Shown here piece after piece: positions 28,758-30,193 of a stretch of DNA of 30,193 nt. The DNA is from Candidatus Saccharimonadia bacterium (lineage in GTDB: Bacteria > Patescibacteriota > Saccharimonadia > Saccharimonadales > Saccharimonadaceae). The first letter of the stretch is position 1, and each line of letters begins with the position of its first letter. The stretch lies in the NCBI GenBank assembly GCA_023259925.1, contig JALRDS010000005.1, positions 1-30,193 of the forward strand, read 5' to 3'. The position numbers were made by a program, and so were the translations under genes. Below the pieces are notes generated by a model that saw only the letters and a list, made by a program, of their open reading frames with translations, made no database searches and was not told the origin of the DNA.

Positions 28758-28994
28758 ATGGGACTTTATTTACAGCAGAATAACGATAGAAGTGAACTAC
28801 AAAAACGCATTGCTGCCGAGCTAGCCGAAAAGGCCAAGAAGAAGCAGCAGCCAGCTGGCGATAGACCAGATGGGGTTAGTGACTCTGCTTACTTAGAAAA
28901 GACTAAAGTTACTACTAGCTTAGCGTGGGTATGGGCGTTAATTGTTGTAGTGTTCGTCGGTGTGCTCATCTGGCTTGTTACCCTAGCCATCTAA
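28758..28994 (+). CDS. Small single-helix membrane protein
   Basis: 78 residues: a charged, helical N-terminal region (about 8-35, rich in Lys/Glu/Ala/Gln), a short linker, and one C-terminal membrane helix (about 54-77). It would sit as a tail-anchored protein with the soluble part in the cytoplasm. No family is recognised. The frame is open to 28734, but that start lies upstream of the -10 box; the ATG at 28758 is 7 nt behind TATAGT. It lies just upstream of pheS with a 19-nt gap. Confidence 0.6.
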   Translation: MGLYLQQNNDRSELQKRIAAELAEKAKKKQQPAGDRPDGVSDSAYLEKTKVTTSLAWVWALIVVVFVGVLIWLVTLAI

Positions 28995-28997
28995 CGG

Positions 28998-29003
28998 TAT
29001 ACT
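28998..29003 (+). promoter_or_regulatory. Possible -10 box of pheS
   Basis: TATACT 10 nt before the ATG at 29014. AGG in the gap could add weak ribosome binding. Confidence 0.4.
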
Positions 29004-29013
29004 TAGGTAATAG

Positions 29014-30060
29014 ATGGGTCCGAATGAACTTGTTGCCGCTGTGCGCAAAGACTTATTAGCGCGATTTGAATCACTTGAGAAAAAAAGCGATATTTTAAAG
29101 GCACCCGAACTTAAAGATTTATTCAAGCAAATCCCTGCGCTTGAGCCGCATGAGCGTGCGGAATTTGGACAAAAGATTAATGCGCTATCTAACGAACTAA
29201 AAGAATTAGTGGCTTCGGCTGCAGCCCCCATACAGCAACTTACGCCGATTGATGTTACAGCTCCGATGGATATTAACACGGCATTCCCTTCTTTTTTGCC
29301 TGCAGAACACGGTAGCGTGCACCCGCTCATGAAAGAAGTGGAGGTACTGTCGGGTATTTTCGAGCGTATGGGCTTTAGTATTGAAGAGTCACGAGAGATT
29401 GATGATCAGTACCATATGTTTGATGCATTGAACTTTCCAAAAGATCACCCGGCTCGCGATGATTACGATACGTTCATGACAGTTGAAGAAGATGAGAATG
29501 GCGAGCGATTTGTTGCACCTGCGCACACGAGCACTATGCAAAACCGGGTGCTTAAGAAATACGCTACTAACTTAGCAAAAGGGCAACCGATTGCTGCCGT
29601 AGTGCCTGATAGGGTATTTCGTAACGAGGATTTAGATGCCAGGCACGAGCATACGTTTTATCAGGTAGAAGGTGTGTACGTTCACAAAGGTGTGCACGCT
29701 GGTATGCTAATTGCGACACTTCAGGAATTTTTGAGTGAATATTACAAGAAGACAGTTGAAGTGCGAACGAATCCATTTTATTTTCCATTCACCGAGCCGA
29801 GTTTTGAAATGGCGCTCAGTTGTCCGTTTTGTGAAAAAGCGGGCTGTAAAGTTTGTAGTTTTGAAGGCTGGATTGAGCTGCTCGGCTGCGGCATGATACA
29901 TCCCGAAGTACTAAAAGCTGCCAGCATCGACCCAACGGTATATACCGGATTTGCGTGGGGGCTTGGGATTGACCGTTTGGTTATGATGAAAAATGGTATC
30001 GAAGATGTGCGTCACTTCGAGAGCGCGAAACTAACATTTTTAAGGCAATTTAATGACTAA
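29014..30060 (+). CDS. pheS: Phenylalanyl-tRNA synthetase alpha subunit
   Basis: 348 residues, normal for PheS. The N-terminal coiled coil (about 1-75) binds tRNA. The class II core shows HPLMKEVEVLSGIFERMGF, LNFPKDHPARDDYDTF, APAHTSTMQNRVL, RVFRNEDLDARHEHTFYQVE (motif 2) and GFAWGLGIDRLVMM (motif 3). Four cysteines (270, 273, 278, 281 in SCPFCEKAGCKVC) make a CxxC-x4-CxxC knuckle before the ELLGCGM strand, as in some other bacterial lineages. The beta-subunit gene pheT does not follow; a glutathione peroxidase gene overlaps its last 8 nt instead. Confidence 0.96.
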   Translation: MGPNELVAAVRKDLLARFESLEKKSDILKAPELKDLFKQIPALEPHERAEFGQKINALSNELKELVASAAAPIQQLTPIDVTAPMDINTAFPSFLPAEHGSVHPLMKEVEVLSGIFERMGFSIEESREIDDQYHMFDALNFPKDHPARDDYDTFMTVEEDENGERFVAPAHTSTMQNRVLKKYATNLAKGQPIAAVVPDRVFRNEDLDARHEHTFYQVEGVYVHKGVHAGMLIATLQEFLSEYYKKTVEVRTNPFYFPFTEPSFEMALSCPFCEKAGCKVCSFEGWIELLGCGMIHPEVLKAASIDPTVYTGFAWGLGIDRLVMMKNGIEDVRHFESAKLTFLRQFND

Positions 30061-30193
30061 GCAATCTGTTTACGACTTTACACTAACAATGAATGATGGC
30101 AGCACACTCGATACTTCGAGCCTGAAAGGGAAAGTTGTTGTGGTTGCAAACACGGCCACCGGCTGCGGCTACGCCCCTCAATTTAAAGATCTG
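30053..30193 (+). CDS. Glutathione peroxidase family protein (3' end outside window)
   Basis: The first 47 codons are visible: MTKQSVYDFTLTMNDGSTLD, then LKGKVVVVANTATGCGYAPQFKDL. The stretch NTAT-x-CGY-x-PQF holds the peroxidatic Cys (Cys38), in the position where some eukaryotic enzymes have selenocysteine. Bacterial Cys-type members usually use thioredoxin rather than glutathione as reductant and remove hydrogen peroxide or lipid peroxides. The start overlaps the pheS stop by 8 nt, so the two are translationally coupled. Confidence 0.88.
   Translation, partial: MTKQSVYDFTLTMNDGSTLDTSSLKGKVVVVANTATGCGYAPQFKDL

Noticed and set aside
1..30193. A CRISPR array, a toxin-antitoxin pair or a prophage
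   Set aside because: No regularly spaced direct repeats, no Cas, toxin or phage-like proteins were found. The only mobile trace is the RAYT fragment.
1..30193. UGA recoding to glycine
   Set aside because: UGA ends nusB at the expected place and no frame of a known protein runs through UGA, so the code looks standard here.

Overview
The window most resembles a chromosomal segment of a Candidate Phyla Radiation bacterium, probably Candidatus Saccharibacteria (TM7). This is inferred from the type of gene content, not from a database match. The signs are moderate GC, dispersed class III prepilins, a MurF-like Mur ligase, small house-keeping operons, many short membrane proteins, and many genes whose -10 box sits only 5-10 nt before the start codon. 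UGA is used as a stop (for example the end of nusB), so the UGA=Gly recoding known from SR1 and Gracilibacteria is not seen.

Layout. Positions 1-1300 hold the end of a PGPGW-type membrane protein, an RRM RNA-binding protein, a small membrane protein, a candidate structured small RNA and tRNA-Ala(GGC). Positions 1318-4974 form a surface locus: an 830-residue prepilin-like protein with a fibronectin-III tail, flanked by two divergent paralogous membrane-anchored proteins. Then come typA, a ZIP metal transporter, a GH37 trehalase with a pilin just behind it, divergent rarA and ddl, an SPFH/stomatin protein and tRNA-Phe(GAA). Positions 13308-14280 are a scrambled patch: a headless gene fragment, a truncated RAYT transposase, a tRNA-Gly(GCC) with a swapped elbow base pair, and upstream of it a tRNA-like element that copies the 5' half of the tRNA-Gly.

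Positions 14296-22502 are mostly information processing: a MurF-like ligase, leuS, rpmF, nusB, a NUDIX hydrolase, rnc, rpsP, a pilin, a KH-domain protein and trmD. A possible 29-codon ORF is divergent from trmD. Positions 22700-28994 are accessory: small membrane proteins, tRNA-Gln(CUG), a cupin inside imperfect flanking repeats, a PQ-loop/SemiSWEET-like protein, a GtrA-like protein, a shortened VIT/CCC1 transporter, a PAP2 phosphatase, RmuC and an aquaporin-like channel with a lysine-rich tail. The window ends with pheS overlapping the start of a glutathione peroxidase gene.

How it fits together. Translation and RNA-processing genes (typA, leuS, pheS, rpmF, rpsP, trmD, nusB, rnc, KH protein, tRNAs) dominate. 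The envelope set (ddl, MurF-like, PAP2, three prepilins, FN3 protein) and the transporters (ZIP, VIT, aquaporin-like, PQ-loop) suit a small cell that depends on surface contact and scavenging. The most unusual items are the tRNA-like RNA plus altered tRNA-Gly, the leaderless promoter pattern, the FN3 pilin with flanking paralogs, and the candidate small RNA near 1042.
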